This document shows, one piece after another, positions 44,676 to 57,127 of a stretch of 64,000 nt of DNA. Origin of the DNA: Gordionus sp. m RMFG-2023 (Eukaryota; Nematomorpha; Gordioida; Chordodea; Parachordodidae); NCBI RefSeq assembly GCF_954871325.1, contig NC_088777.1:44493366-44557365 (forward strand), in the 5' to 3' direction. How positions within the stretch are numbered: the stretch's first letter is position 1; each line of letters begins with the position of its first letter. Made by a program: the position numbers and the translations under genes. The notes under the pieces were generated by a model that saw only the letters and a list, made by a program, of their open reading frames with translations, searched no databases and was not told the DNA's origin.

Positions 44676-45876
44676 TATGTCTAAATTTGAACCATCTACT
44701 CAATTTGATGGAGGAATAAATCCTTCACTAAGTTCTAAAAATATATACCGTCTGATCACACCAACCTACGAGTAAAAGTAAGGTTGATCGAAATTCAGGA
44801 TTGGATTGGGGATTCTGATCTTAATTTTAGCCTCGGCATAATGTGATAATTTTTCCGATTTTATTGAAATTCAGACCATATTCTAAAATAAAATTTTGAA
44901 GGGGGCTGGAATCTTTGGAAAAACATTCTCAGATAGGATCGGGTTTTAGAAATAAGATCCATTGTGGGGCTCAATTCACGCAGCCAAAATACCCCGACAT
45001 GAACCTTGAACCAGTGTCTACATGAACAGGGGGGGGGGGTTGAGTATGAACAATTTCATATATATCTGATGGGGGTAGGGTGGTGGTAAGCTCTCAGTGG
45101 TAGGGATTAAAAAATATATTTGGGATGTGGGGTAGGGGGGGGGGTTAAGCTTATGCATATTGCCTTCAAAATTTTCTCTCTTATGTAGATGCACCTTGAA
45201 CTATCAATCATCATCATTCAAATAATAATTGACAATATTACTTCAACCGTACATTTCCCTTAATATAACTTAAATCGAACACAATATAGGAAATAAATGC
45301 ATGATAATGAACACTATGGTCAACAAAACGTTAGCTGGGGTTCCTATTTATGTGAGACAAAAGACACCTAATATCAGTTGCGCATACATTGTTCAAATAC
45401 AAGCCCCCAAATATCTCTGCAACACTCAGGTATCCATAATTGAGTATCATTTGGAATCCATAATTGAGTATCACGATCACCATTTGGGCATGCACTATTG
45501 ATTATAAACTTTTGATCTATTTTTTTTAAACTTTACCTCTATATTTTTAATTCCCTTTTAACCTTAAAAAATTATCTTTAAGTATTACAGAAAGAAATAT
45601 AGTTATAGTAAGTATCATTTTTATTGTAACATAACATGTGTTTTAAAAAATACCCTCTTTCATAGTGAATAAGACTTTGCCTCTTTTAATGAATCTTTAA
45701 AAAAAATTAATTGTTGAAGCCAACCCAAACCCTCTTCCTATTCGATTCTTTGTTTTTTATTTTATCATCAAAATTAAATTAAACAGAAAACTTCAAACTC
45801 TACATTAAAATTATTACTCTTGCTCCATAATAATAAATTATAAAATATCATTATAATTGAATAAATTGTTAAAAAT
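44676..45876. other. No clear gene
   Basis: Contains two G-rich runs (about 45030-45045 and 45130-45150). The open stretch at 45301-45501 (+) has two copies of a SIIEYH-type peptide from a short duplication and no recognisable fold. Confidence 0.4.
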
Positions 45877-48800
45877 TTAAATTTCCATATTTTGAATTGA
45901 GGATACATTGTACATCTTTCTAAAGTTTGATTCTAATTTGAGAATTGGTTTCTTTGTTTGCGTATGCCATACTAATATCTTATAAAAAAAATAATATTTT
46001 AAAAAGATTATAAAATAAATCAATATATAAGTAGGCTACATATATCGCGTTGCTTAACTTTGCGATGCACATATGATAAAATTTACAGTGTTAAGCTACT
46101 TTTAAAAGTAGCGCCCGGTTGAAAAGTTTATATTTTTAAAAATACATTACAGCTGCGCCGAACCTATCCATCGGCGGGGTAGAGTAAACAACATTCGCGG
46201 GAAGAAGACCTACATCCGAGAAGATTGGCTAAGCCGGGTCTTTAACTGGGGGAGGAGGGTTACGACCTTAGGGTACCTTCGACAGGGTAATAAAAGGGAG
46301 TTCTGAAGGTGAGGAAAAATAGGAGAATCGAATGGGGTTCTGAAGGTGGGGGAAAATAGATAAATTATTTTTATTAATATTATTTAGGATTTAAAACTTT
46401 GTCGGGCAAAGGGAGAAAAGAAATGAAGGAAATGAAATATAATGTTGAAAAAAATAAGCAAATTTAAATCCCACTGGGGAAAAAAAATATGATTTTCTGT
46501 TCTTGTAAATATCTATCATTTTAAGTAAATAAAATATTTCACTCTACCCCACCTCCCTGCCCTCCTAATATCTATACAATATATACAAGAGTTTGAATGA
46601 AAATTTAGTAAAAGTTAATCATTTTACAAAATAAATGACTATCAAATTTTTTAAAACAAAATTATTTTTATAAAAATACAACACAGTCAAAGGTAAAATC
46701 CAGATAATGCCTATAGCACCCAATAATCAAAAGAAAATCTCTTTTTAACTCCTAGAAAAATAAAAAAATCACAAACAATTGTAATAAGACAATCCTTATT
46801 TTCATTTATATAGGATTATAATAATTGTTAATTTTTAATGCTTATGGAGTAACGAAGTATAATTTTTCTATATAACATAATTCTATAAATAGTTTTAAAA
46901 AATATATTAATTTATATCAAAATACTTGGGTACAACTATTCGCCAGTGGTTCTAAATGTTGCAAATCTACGATTTTGCGGAGAAAATTGCTTTCAAGCCC
47001 ATCTAATGTAAATTAGATTATAAAGTGTATTTTAAAAATTATTTTTTCTAACTTTCCTTTTCCTACAGGACTCATTCATTGATTTCTGTTAAGATATTAG
47101 AACTGGTGTAATTCTCAAAACTACCAAATAATTATTTTCATAATTATGTTTATTTTAGATTAATGCCATATACTAGAAAGCTCATAATGCTAGAAGATAG
47201 CAAACTAAAAATCAAACTTTGCGCCATAAAATGTTGCAGCTAATATACAAACTTAGTTTGTACAAACTAGCTAGAATCTAAACCTGCTACTTTATAATCT
47301 AACTAGCTAATATACAAACGACTATTAATCTATAAACTAGCGAACTAATTTACACTATTTACTAGCTTTATATACAAACTTAGCTAGCTAATATATAAAC
47401 TTATTTACACATTTACCAGTTTTATTATATACAAACTATTTATCAAATTTAACTAGTTAATAAATATACTTAGCTAGCTAATATATAAACTTATTTACAC
47501 ATTTACCAGTTTTATTATATACAAACTATTTATCAAACTTAGTTAGTTATTAAATATACTTAGCTAGCTAATATACTAACTTAGCTAGTTTTTACGAACT
47601 ATTAGAATCTTTATCAGTTAGTTTATAAATTAACCAGCTAATACACAAACTAGACAACTAATCTATAAACTAGCGTACTAATTTACACATTTGTCAGTTT
47701 TATATACAAACTAGCTTGTTAATGTGCAAACCTAGCTAATATACGAACTTCGCTAGCTAATATACAAATTTATCTAGCTAGTGTACAAACTTAGCTAACC
47801 ATTATCAGAAGCGTCACTAAAGGGGGAGGCAGGGGATCGAGCCCCCACAAAAATCTGATTTTTTTTTATATACCATGTAAATTTAAAAAAAGCTAGATAA
47901 AAAACACAGCAATTTTGAAAATAATTTTGAGCCCTCTGAGATTGTAAAGGCTAGTGACGCCCCTGAGCGAGCTAATATGAATGAATTTTTTTTAGATTTT
48001 GGAGAATATATATCATGATTATTTTTAGTAAATAACTTTTGTATATATTTTTTCAATTCTATGAGTAATTTTTTAATTAATAATTTTTAATTAATAATTT
48101 TTAATTAATAATTTTTAATTCAATTTTTACTTTTTCGATTACCTATCTATTTTTTTTTCCTACTCATTATTTAGTATTTTATTATTTTAAAAATAATTTG
48201 CTTGAATCTTTTTTAATATATGCTTTATTTTTTCTATTTTTTATTATTTTATATTTTTTAATTTTTCACTCATTTTATTTCTTCTCATTTTTAAAAATTT
48301 TATTTTAAAAAATTTAGAAATTTTTTTTAGCATTTTTTGTCATTTTTTCCCCCATATTTTTTGAGTTTTTTTATCGCACCTTTTAAATTTTGCTTAATTT
48401 TATTTTTATTTTGTTCCAATTTTTAGTCTAGACATATTCATATTTTAAACCTGGATTATGTAATTCGTCAAAATAAACGTCACTATTTTTTAAAAAAAGA
48501 TTGAGATTGACAGCGAATCCCGCCATATCCGTAGCCATAGGTCTTTTCTTATCGTAAGCTACTAACCATTCCGCCACTTTCCCGTTAACCACTAAAGGCC
48601 TCTCCAGATATATTCCACCGCAAAAGGCTACAGGCCATACCCCAACACTCTTTATCTCTCTCATCTTAATGGCAATATGAAAAATATGGTTAGTTATCAT
48701 ATGAAAAAATTGTCGCCAATTTAGATTACAATTTGACATTTTTTAAATTAATCGAAAAAATTATACTGGGTGACCCTGCATTCCCCATTATTTTGTATAC

Positions 48801-49864
48801 TTCGCCACCAATTCGCTATGACTGTGAATGCAGGGTGAGTGAGATATATTATATGTACAATGATTCTTTTAAAATCTAAATAGGCATTCTTTCCTGCTTT
48901 TCATTCCTTACTTTTTATTTTCTAAATAAATAAGAAAAACTTGATAAAATAAATCCAGATCATAAATATTGTCATCATCCGCAAAATAAACTATCCCATT
49001 TTTGTTATAAGTATTATCTTGCCACACAGGACTATTGGTGGAACTTCTTAAGCTTTTACGTTGGAAAGGATTAGTAGATTTTCGGTATTTGTTTTCAAAG
49101 TGAGATGCCATTTGTGTGTAAAAAGTTGACTGGGACATTGATTTCCTATGATTCGTTGTATTTGATTTTGAACTAGGTGTGGGTATAGACGATTCATAGA
49201 CATGGAACGAGTTTCTCAACCAAGCTATACCTAGATTTCTTTGCGCACATCCTCTGTAATGATTCAGGTCATTCTTTTTAAATGAAGATAAAGAAGGTTT
49301 TTTAAACCAGAATAACTTTCTTTTTGAATGATGTAATAATTAATTCTCCCCCCCCCCCACCCCCACAAAAAAAATCAAGGGCATTTTACGTTCCCGTTCC
49401 GGTCAAAAGTTTGCTCTGTTCCGGTTCCGCTCCAGCAGTCAGAAAGTTTCGGAACGTTCCTAGATAAATATCTAAATATATTTTTTAAATCTACACATTT
49501 TAATTAATCTTTATTTAATCATTAAATGAATCAATTATTACATTTGAAGCAATAATTTATTTTCTAAAAGATTATTATTTATATTGGTTCTTTGTGGTGT
49601 TAGTATAAATGTGAGAGTCGAAAAATAACATAATTACATATTCTCTGTGGATGTACAAATGAGCGTATGGATGCTGAGAATTTTTCAAAATATTTGCAAC
49701 TTTGGATGAAGGCTCATTGGCATCTTCTATAACGATCCATCTAACGTTAGGAACTAAAGCCAGAGTGTGAGTCATTCTGGTGAGGTGAGCTCTCTGAGTG
49801 ATAAGGTTCACCGTAGGAGTAATTATATATATGACTGGTAAAGAGGGAATTATCATCTTTTCAT
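45877..49864 (-). CDS. B3GAT: Beta-1,3-glucuronosyltransferase (GlcAT-I/B3GAT family), catalytic domain
   Basis: Golgi enzyme that transfers glucuronic acid from UDP-GlcA to a terminal galactose, as in the proteoglycan linker. - strand exons: 49864-49638, 49315-48941, 48664-48451, 47002-46926, 45978-45877; all junctions are GT/AG and in phase. Motifs: LPVIYIITPTVN, VRWIVIEDANEPS, CAQRNLGIAWLR, VYFADDDNIYDL (DDD binds Mn and UDP), VWPVAFCGG, ERPLVVNGKV, TDMAGFAVNL, GLESNFL (catalytic E), LEPLANSCTQ, ILVWHTQTKKP ending at TAA 45879-45877. The N-terminal cytoplasmic/transmembrane exon or exons were not found and should lie above 49864. Unusual: about 60 serine-, threonine- and lysine-rich residues between WLR and the DDD strand. 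Which B3GAT paralogue is not resolved. Confidence 0.88.
46060..46340. other. GC-richer island in the last B3GAT intron
   Basis: Markedly less AT-rich than its surroundings, with GTTCTGAAGGTG twice (46298 and 46334). No coding frame or family was recognised. Confidence 0.35.
47240..47800. repeat. CTAGCTAATATACAAAC satellite in a B3GAT intron
   Basis: Degenerate tandem units around CTAGCTAATATACAAACTTA, with a clearer 83-base higher-order repeat at 47380-47550 (TTATTTACACATTTACCAGT occurs in both copies). It lies between B3GAT exons at 48451 and 47002. Confidence 0.8.
47806..47965. mobile_element. hAT-type MITE, CAGGGGCGTCACTAG family
   Basis: Left end CAGAAGCGTCACTA, right end the reverse complement of CAGGGGCGTCACTAG. 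The right 35 bases nearly match the right end of the 23189-28330 element (GAGATTGTAAAGGCTAGTGA versus GAGATTGTGAAGGCTAGCGA). 160 bp, at the edge of the satellite. No clear target duplication. Confidence 0.65.
48062..48122. repeat. 14-bp AT repeat
   Basis: TTTTTAATTAATAA repeated about four times in tandem. Confidence 0.85.
48769..48833. mobile_element. Foldback MITE, ACCCTGCATTC family, short copy
   Basis: Starts ACCCTGCATTC and ends GAATGCAGGGT, a perfect 11-bp inverted pair. The inside carries CGCCACCAATTCGCTATGAC like the other copies. 65 bp. It lies in the B3GAT intron between 48941 and 48664. Confidence 0.6.
49375..49480. mobile_element. GTTCCGTTCC-rich block, possible hAT end
   Basis: Repeated GTTCCGG/CGGAAC motifs in both orientations (ACGTTCCCGTTCCGG, GTTCCGGTTCCGC, GGAACGTTCC). 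A similar patch is at 14035-14075. Such short repeats are typical just inside hAT ends. No boundaries were found. Confidence 0.35.
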
Positions 49865-50439
49865 CTAAGTAATAAACCAAATAATAATATAAATCATATT
49901 CATATGAAGTGTGATACAAATATACCACCCAAAACCAAAAATAATTCTGGTTATACATGTTGGCTCTTTGCACGAAAAATTTTGGGGAGGGCCAACTTAA
50001 TATTCTGATCTCCGTCCATTTCGGTCGAAATGGATGACTTCCTTAATTAAAACAAATTTTTATGCAGTTAATTATTCTATTTATGCATTTATTTTAATAT
50101 ATCAAATAATTCCAAGTGATGTTTTAACAATTATTTAAGATATGATCTTAATTTACAACTGTTAAATGGACCTATCAGAAGAATGGATGAATTTACGATC
50201 AAATGACTTTACGATCATTGTAGGCAAATCAAATTTTGCAAATAGTTATATTTTGACCAAAATTTATTCAAGATTCCAATGACGATTTAATAATTTATTT
50301 GGATAACTAATTTTGAAGTTATGGCAATTTACAGGAAAATATTATAATTCAAAAATGAGTTTTAAATGTCATATCTTTATAAATATCTGAAAAAACATGT
50401 TAACTTTAGTTTTTCAAGATTATTTTTAAATTTTAATTT

Positions 50440-51110
50440 CAAATGCCCCCATGGATCAATTGAACCAATTATCCAGAAAAAAATTCTCGAATTACATGAA
50501 GTAGGAATGAATAATTCATCCATACCAACAGAAAAATAATCAGATATAATATCAATATATTAATAGATCCCGTCGAATCTGCTCTCAATGGCCTTAAAAG
50601 AAGTCAAAATGTGACAACATCCAAGGATAAGCGAATTTTGCAATAAATTGTTGGAAAATTTCGGATAAAATTTGTTCATTTGATTCAAAAGCAATATAAC
50701 AAAAAATATCTGCAACAAAAGATTGCATTTTTTGGTTTATAATATTTATAAAATTTTAATTTTAATAACCGTAACTGTACTTTTTAGTTTAATGATGGGC
50801 TAAGAAAAAATTTCTACTATCGGTTCAAAAGAAGAAATTATATTATTTTGCGAAGAAATATAAAGATTGAATCTTTACCAAATTGTCAAAAGTTGTTTTG
50901 GCGACGAGTCTAAGTTTATATTGGAATTTAAGAGTATTCGAAATAATGTGATACGCATGGAAAATAAAGTATTCCGATCTGATAAATTTGTTGTGTTTGG
51001 ACCGATGGGTCCCCCAGTCTGAATGGGAATAATACAGTCCGTGATCGGGGGTCCGGGATGGTCAATGACTGGATCCAGGGGGCCGGGTTTTATCGATTTA
51101 GTCATGGAAT
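50440..51110 (+). mobile_element. Tc1/mariner-like transposase remnant
   Basis: On the + strand, helix-turn-helix-like KKILELHEVGMNNSS near 50480, GLKRSQNVTTSKDKRILQ near 50590, then CFGDESKFILEFKS near 50895 with the catalytic-domain DES motif (second D of the DDE/D triad region). The order and spacing fit a Tc1/mariner transposase, but stops and shifts separate the pieces and the inverted ends were not found. Old. Confidence 0.6.
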
Positions 51111-51399
51111 CACTTGGACAACGTAATTTTCAAAGTTTATTCGAATAAGTGAAATTACAACAAAAAAAAATTCAATTTAAAAAGCACGAAAAATAATTAA
51201 TAATTAATGGTGTTTTGTTTTCCACCTTTATAATTTTTAAAACAAAAGGGAAAAAAAAGTTGTTATTTAATCGCGATATAATCATTCATGAAACTGGTAA
51301 GAACCAAAAATAAGGTATAATATATTAATTTCATAACAAAATAAAGGAAGATGGGAAAACAAAAGAAACAAAAAAGAAATAAGGGGGGATAGAACATAA

Positions 51400-52560
51400 C
51401 ACTCCTCCCCTCTTAAATACGGCTACCCGGCCGTCGGCGCCGATTTCATTCTTAATTCCTACAAAAATAAACCAAAACGGCATTCGCCGCACCGCTGGTT
51501 TAGAGCGGATTTAATAACGAAGGTAAACCCTACCTTAAGTCAATAAAATAAATAAAACGGCATTCGACGCACCGCTGGTTCAGAGCGGATTTCATTACGA
51601 CTAAATTTTTAAAACACGTGGAGGACATAAAAAAAAGGGATTTGTAACAGGTGGAAGACCACACATAAAAAAATCAATATATATAAAATCAAAATAAAAA
51701 AAAGGTGTTTTTGTGGGAATACGGCATTTTCCTCCCCTCTTAAATTGGGCTACCCCGGGGTGGTAGGTCCAAGAGATCATGTGGGTTATTTGAAATTTGT
51801 TGAGTCTGTACGCAGTCGTTTCGTCTGGTACGTTGGGTTGGGTCGTAGGAATATTTCGAGGAGTATACTGAGAGGAGTTATAATTGTTGAAAGTTTGTTT
51901 CATTGGGCAATTGTATTTATAATGCCCCACGTTCCCGCAATTATAACAGGTTGGGTTATCATTCCGTGGTAAATTCCGACGTGGGGGTTGATAGTAATTC
52001 TCTAAAGTTTGCGGGGTGTTTTGTACATGCGTATACTTTGTGGGTATGTTTATTTGGTTGCTGTAGGCGTGGTTCTCGCATTATTTTGGTTAAGCGCTTC
52101 GGCCATTTCCCAGGTTTGCGCAATTTTTAGCTTCCCTTTAAACGTTATATTATCGGACGTGATTACGTGACCTCTTATTCCGGAGGATTGTATCTCCGCT
52201 CCGAATTGGGAGGACAGGAAAAGGTCCCAGCTGGGGCCTAGATCGCACTGTGAGGCCAAAGCTATCAAAGCTTCCGCATATTCAGTAATCGTTTCACCAT
52301 CTTGCTGGATGCGTTGACGAAGCTTGTTGATTGATAGACCTTTGTTGTTATTATTGTTTCCCAAAATCGTTTTTACGTCCTCTATTGACATTTCCAACAT
52401 AGGCCTTGGTGCAAAGGCTAATTTTAATTTTGAATATAGGCTGTGACCGCATGATGATAAGAATAATGATAGTAAATTTGCCTCAGGTTGATGTCGGTGG
52501 ATAAGCATAAAATGTTCGAGGTAATGATCTGTTGGTTCTTCCGGGTCGTAGATTACTAAC
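51400..52560 (-). mobile_element. Fossil gag of an LTR retroelement
   Basis: - strand: a capsid-type segment with KLRQRIQQDGETITEYAEAL at about 52330-52270, then a single zinc knuckle CYNCGNVGHYKYNC at about 51945-51905. Beyond it, towards 51430, an AACGGCATTCG...ACCGCTGGTT motif occurs twice about 80 bases apart. It is a different family from the 5.2-11.8 kb element (one knuckle, different sequence). Only the gag part was recognised; broken, a few breaks. Confidence 0.65.
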
Positions 52561-53344
52561 AGCTACCAGGCATTGTTCGAGAAAATACCTAGAAGACTTC
52601 AGTTCGTTACTAGAGCATAGAAAGACTTTTTAACTTTTGACTTATAATTAGTACGTGTTACATTCCAAAATGATAATTTTGTTTATGCTATAACCTCTTA
52701 ACATATTCAACCTTTTTCAAATTTTTGTTCATATGCACAATTATAAGTATATTTAATACTATAATTATTAAAAAAAATAAATATTTCATCCTACATTAAT
52801 AAAGCGTTTAATATTTCATTGCATATAGTAAAAACCGGTATTATATGCTTTTCGTTTATCTTAACCCGTACACTATCTTTTGCACCTTCCAGCTATTTTA
52901 ATAATCAGAAAAACGATAATCGTGACCACCCACCACGCTACAACTCTTGTCGCTTAGAATTGTAATAGAGAATTGGGTTAATTATTAACAAATAAAGAAT
53001 GATTTGAGAAAAATTACTATTTAGATAAAAATTATAACATGTAAACTTTGGAGATTCTATTCCCGTAAGATCATGTAGGTATAAAAATGATATATAAATA
53101 TATTATTGCAACTACTTTATTGAATAGAATAAGGTATATTGGGAAATAATTATAAAAAAATAGTGAAATTTATTGACAATTTAAACAAATAAAGAATGGA
53201 TTGAAATTGAAATAGATCCATGCGAAAAAAGGGCATTTACGTAGGACGATAATTTAATGTATATTCTTTCACTTTCTTGAATATTTGTCTTGAATATAAT
53301 TTTAAACCTATCGTTAATCTTGATTTATATCTTTTTACTGTTGG

Positions 53345-53985
53345 GCCGGGGTGGCCTAATGAGTTAGATGTATGCTTGGTAACAGAAGGATGAAGAAGGA
53401 CGCAGGTTCAATCCTGGTAAGGAGCATGAAAACTTTCAAGCTTTTCTTCGATGACTGATGTGTAAAGTAATATGGTATGATGAATTTCGGAGCTTAGAGA
53501 TGACACCCCGTTCACCGACAGGCCTGGACAGCTGGGTGCTAAGAATACCTGTCCAATAAACAAAATGAAGAAACAAATGGAAATATGAATATGAAAGTTA
53601 GGGCGTTCCCTCCAAGCGACGCGCAGGGTGTAGACCTCAACCTGTGAAAAGTAAAGTAAAGGTCAAAGCAAAGAAGACAAGATTAGCAAGTTTGAATATT
53701 GGGACTCTTAAAGGTAAAGAGAAAAGTTGATATAGCGTGCATACAAGAGATGAAATGGAAGGGACAGAATGATTGGAAATGGGTATAAATTGTACTATAA
53801 TGGAATTGCTAGCAATAGGAACGGTGTCGGCATCATCCTCAGTCAAGATCTAACCTCCTTAATAGTAGAAGTCAACAGGATCTCTGATAGATGAAGATAA
53901 AACTCTGCATTGGTCAATCAATACTATACATTTCAGTATATGCTCCTCAAACGGGTTGCAAGGAAGAAGAGAAAGATTTCTCGGT
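53345..53985 (+). mobile_element. RTE copy 2: 5' part only, with tRNA-like head
   Basis: Begins GCCGGGGTGGCCTAATGAGT, matching the extreme 5' end of the 23.9-27.0 kb RTE, and follows its 5' UTR and the start of the endonuclease (GATGACACCCCG..., CTGTCCAATAAACAAAATGA, GTCAAAGCAAAGAAGACAAG, then CTCCTCAAACGGGTTGCAAG). It stops after about 640 bases with internal deletions. Losing the 3' part while keeping the 5' end is the reverse of usual LINE truncation. A box TGGCCTAATGAG at 53352-53363; B box GGTTCAATCC at 53405-53414. Confidence 0.8.
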
Positions 53986-54170
53986 TTGCAGGTTCCTATT
54001 TCTTATTCTGATTTAAGAATAATTTGATTAAATCATAAGAGGTTTCAACAAACAAACTTTAGAATATTTTGTTTTAACAATCAGTTTATCTTTCAATAAT
54101 CAATATCTTTTAAGTATAAGCAAATATTCGTATTATATTATTTATAAAAAATTAATTTGTGAAATCTAAC

Positions 54171-57095
54171 ATGGAAAATATTATGATGAAACTTTTATTT
54201 GGTGATAAAAAAAAATCTGAAAAGCAACCTTTAAAAAAAGGTAATATATATTATAGACATGTTTAATTTTATTTTATTAGTTAAACAAAAGGGAAAAATT
54301 AGACAGTTCTTTGAAAAATTGGTAAAGAAAAAATCCATTGATCTGAAAGGAGCGGGAGAAACTAATGTTAAAGATGACATTAGCAATATCAATGCGATGA
54401 TAGTTCCAGATACTAATCTTAAAGATGCCAATTTGTTAAGTGATTGCCTCAAACACAAAGAGAAATCTCCAACGGCTCATAAAGAGGGTAAAATAAATAT
54501 TATAGATATGCTTATGATTTGTATCATATTAGACAAACAAATATGGGTCAAACTTAATAACAATAAGAAAGTTACCTTTCCCGATATTAGCATGGGGGAT
54601 GACGATAAGAGCGGACAACGTCAATATAGATTAAAACCTTTGGATTTCAAGTAAATTAGATGGATTTAGTTGTTTTTAAGGTTAGCAAATAAAGCGATTG
54701 AAGAATGAATTTAAAAAAACTATTATTCCATTCTTGAAATTTTTGAAAATTAAATTATTTAAAATATTTTGAAAAGTGAAAATATGAATTAAGTCCATCA
54801 AAACGAATTATAACGTAATTGGATCGAATCCTTATCATTTATCTATTCGATTCGAATTCTCAAAAATATAATATTTTTATTTGAGTTCTTAAAATACGAA
54901 TCGCATATCGTAAAACAAATAATTTCTTTTTGGCATAATGTATAATTAATCCAATTGTTGTGCAAAGTAAAAGGAAGAAAGATAAATTAAAAGAGAAAAA
55001 TAAAAAATGAAAGTAATTCTGTTTAGAAGATGTTTAGTTAGAATTTAGAATATAATATTATTTTTTTTGTTGAAATTAATGATAACTTTTAAACAAAATA
55101 TTCAAAATATAGTGAATTAGGTCTTAGTGCTAATCGAGAATCCAAAATGAACATATGCGACTGGACAAATTATAAAGGTAATCAAATTTCCCTAGAATAT
55201 TTGACTAGCTAACACATCTTTTTTCTCCCTAAGTTTAATTGAATTTATAAAATCTTAATTCTTCATAACCTTTTTGCCCATCCATATTTTGCAAATTATT
55301 ACTGCAAGTTATTAAAATTTACGCATAGAAATCTTCATTTTTATTTAATACCCATAGAATCGTCCAACAAAACTATGCCGCATAGTAAATTTCGCGGCAT
55401 TAATTCCAGGGAAGAAAGGGGTATAAATTTATATACCATTTTATTTCTCCAATATATTTTTCCTCTAGGTTTTTTTAAAATTTATATACGAAATTTTTTA
55501 TTAATAAAGTTCTAAGAACACCGAAGCCCAAATTGTCCGAATTTAGATGTCACGGTGTCGCAGGAAGTGGAAAATTTGAGATGGAATTTAAAGTCAAGCT
55601 AAGGAATTCCACCCAAGAATATGCTTTGAAGTTTCTCAACAGACGATATTTCAATAGATATGAGGTTTATATTTATTTATCTTTTAATTTAATGTGATTG
55701 CATTATGGGCTATTTTTTCCATTTTGGATTGTAAATCATATATTTTGTATATAGAATATCGCTTCCGTCCGGTGTATTCGATCAGAAATAAATGTTCTTA
55801 AAACTAACAAGAACCATCCTTTCCTGGTTGGACTTTATGCATTTTATCAAACTCCGCGCAAGTATTTTATTATTTATCACCGATTTAATGAGAAAGTATG
55901 TAAATATAAAAGTTTTAGCTAGGAGCATGACTGCAAATATTTTTAAAAATGAGAATTCTATATATCAATTGATTATGCCTCATGCTAGTCATTTCTTTAA
56001 AGCTGCTCTTTGTTTGCAATGTTATAAGATATAATTTTATCTCCTATCTTTGATAAGAGCGTTTTAAATAAGCTAACTTTCAAAAAAATTAGTTTAAAAT
56101 CTCATATTATTTTATTTCGTAGCTATATAATAGTGAGAGACTTCACTTCAGGGGGTGATCTTAGATCCCTTTTAAAAAGATACGGAAGACTCCTTGAAGA
56201 TCACGCTATATTTTATTCTGCACAAATCGTGATTGCCATAAAATATTTGCACGACAACGGTTTTTAGAAAAAATATATTTTCTTGTATTTATTATATATT
56301 ATTGTTAATTTTAATATAATTAGGTACAATTTTTAAGTAACTTTTACTAACTGCAATAGTTACCTTTTTGATAAAGTAATTTCTATCTTTAGCTAATTTC
56401 TACTCAATCATTTAATAAAAACTTTTTAGAAATTCAAATACAAAGTTTATTTTTATCTTTTAAGGGATCATTCATCGTGACATCAAACCGGAAAGTATAC
56501 TTTTAGACCGGAAAGGCCATGTGAAGACTAGGCAACTTTCTATATTGCAAGGTATGTAAAATAATTATTTTTGAAAAGATTTGATAATAGACATTTGTGC
56601 CAATAAAACTATCTACGGCCAGCGGTACGTTCCTTTTAACTGCCGTCATTTTGGGCGACATAAATCGGCACTGACTTAAAATTTTTATAATATACAATTT
56701 TTAACTTTTTTTATTAAGAAAAGCTAAATATAGCTAGAAATAAAATATATACAACAGATATATGAGCATATCATTAGATCTTTATTGTAAAGATAACTAA
56801 TTTTAAATTAAAATAATATTTTGTAATTTTAATCATTTTAAACGAATATCAGAGTATAGATCTGTGCTATCAAGATCTAGCAATTCCAGTGTTTATTCTA
56901 TTGTATTTGGAAAATTTTTTCTGATTATCTCGGATTCAAACTCTCTCTTCTCTTCTCTCCTCTCTTCTCTCTCTCTCTTCTCATCTCTTCTCTCTCCTCT
57001 CTCTTTCTCTCTCTCTTCTCATCTCTTCTCTTCTCTCTTCTTCTCTTCTCTTCTTCTTCTCTCTCTTCTCTTCTCTTCTTCTTCTTCTTCTTCTT

Positions 57096-57127
<32 letters not shown>

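Noticed and set aside
45301-45501. 66-codon + strand frame
   Set aside because: No domain, no splice partners, and contains a local duplication; likely chance.
51745-52130. + strand frames over the gag fossil
   Set aside because: The zinc knuckle and capsid-type segment are on the - strand; the + frames are shadows.
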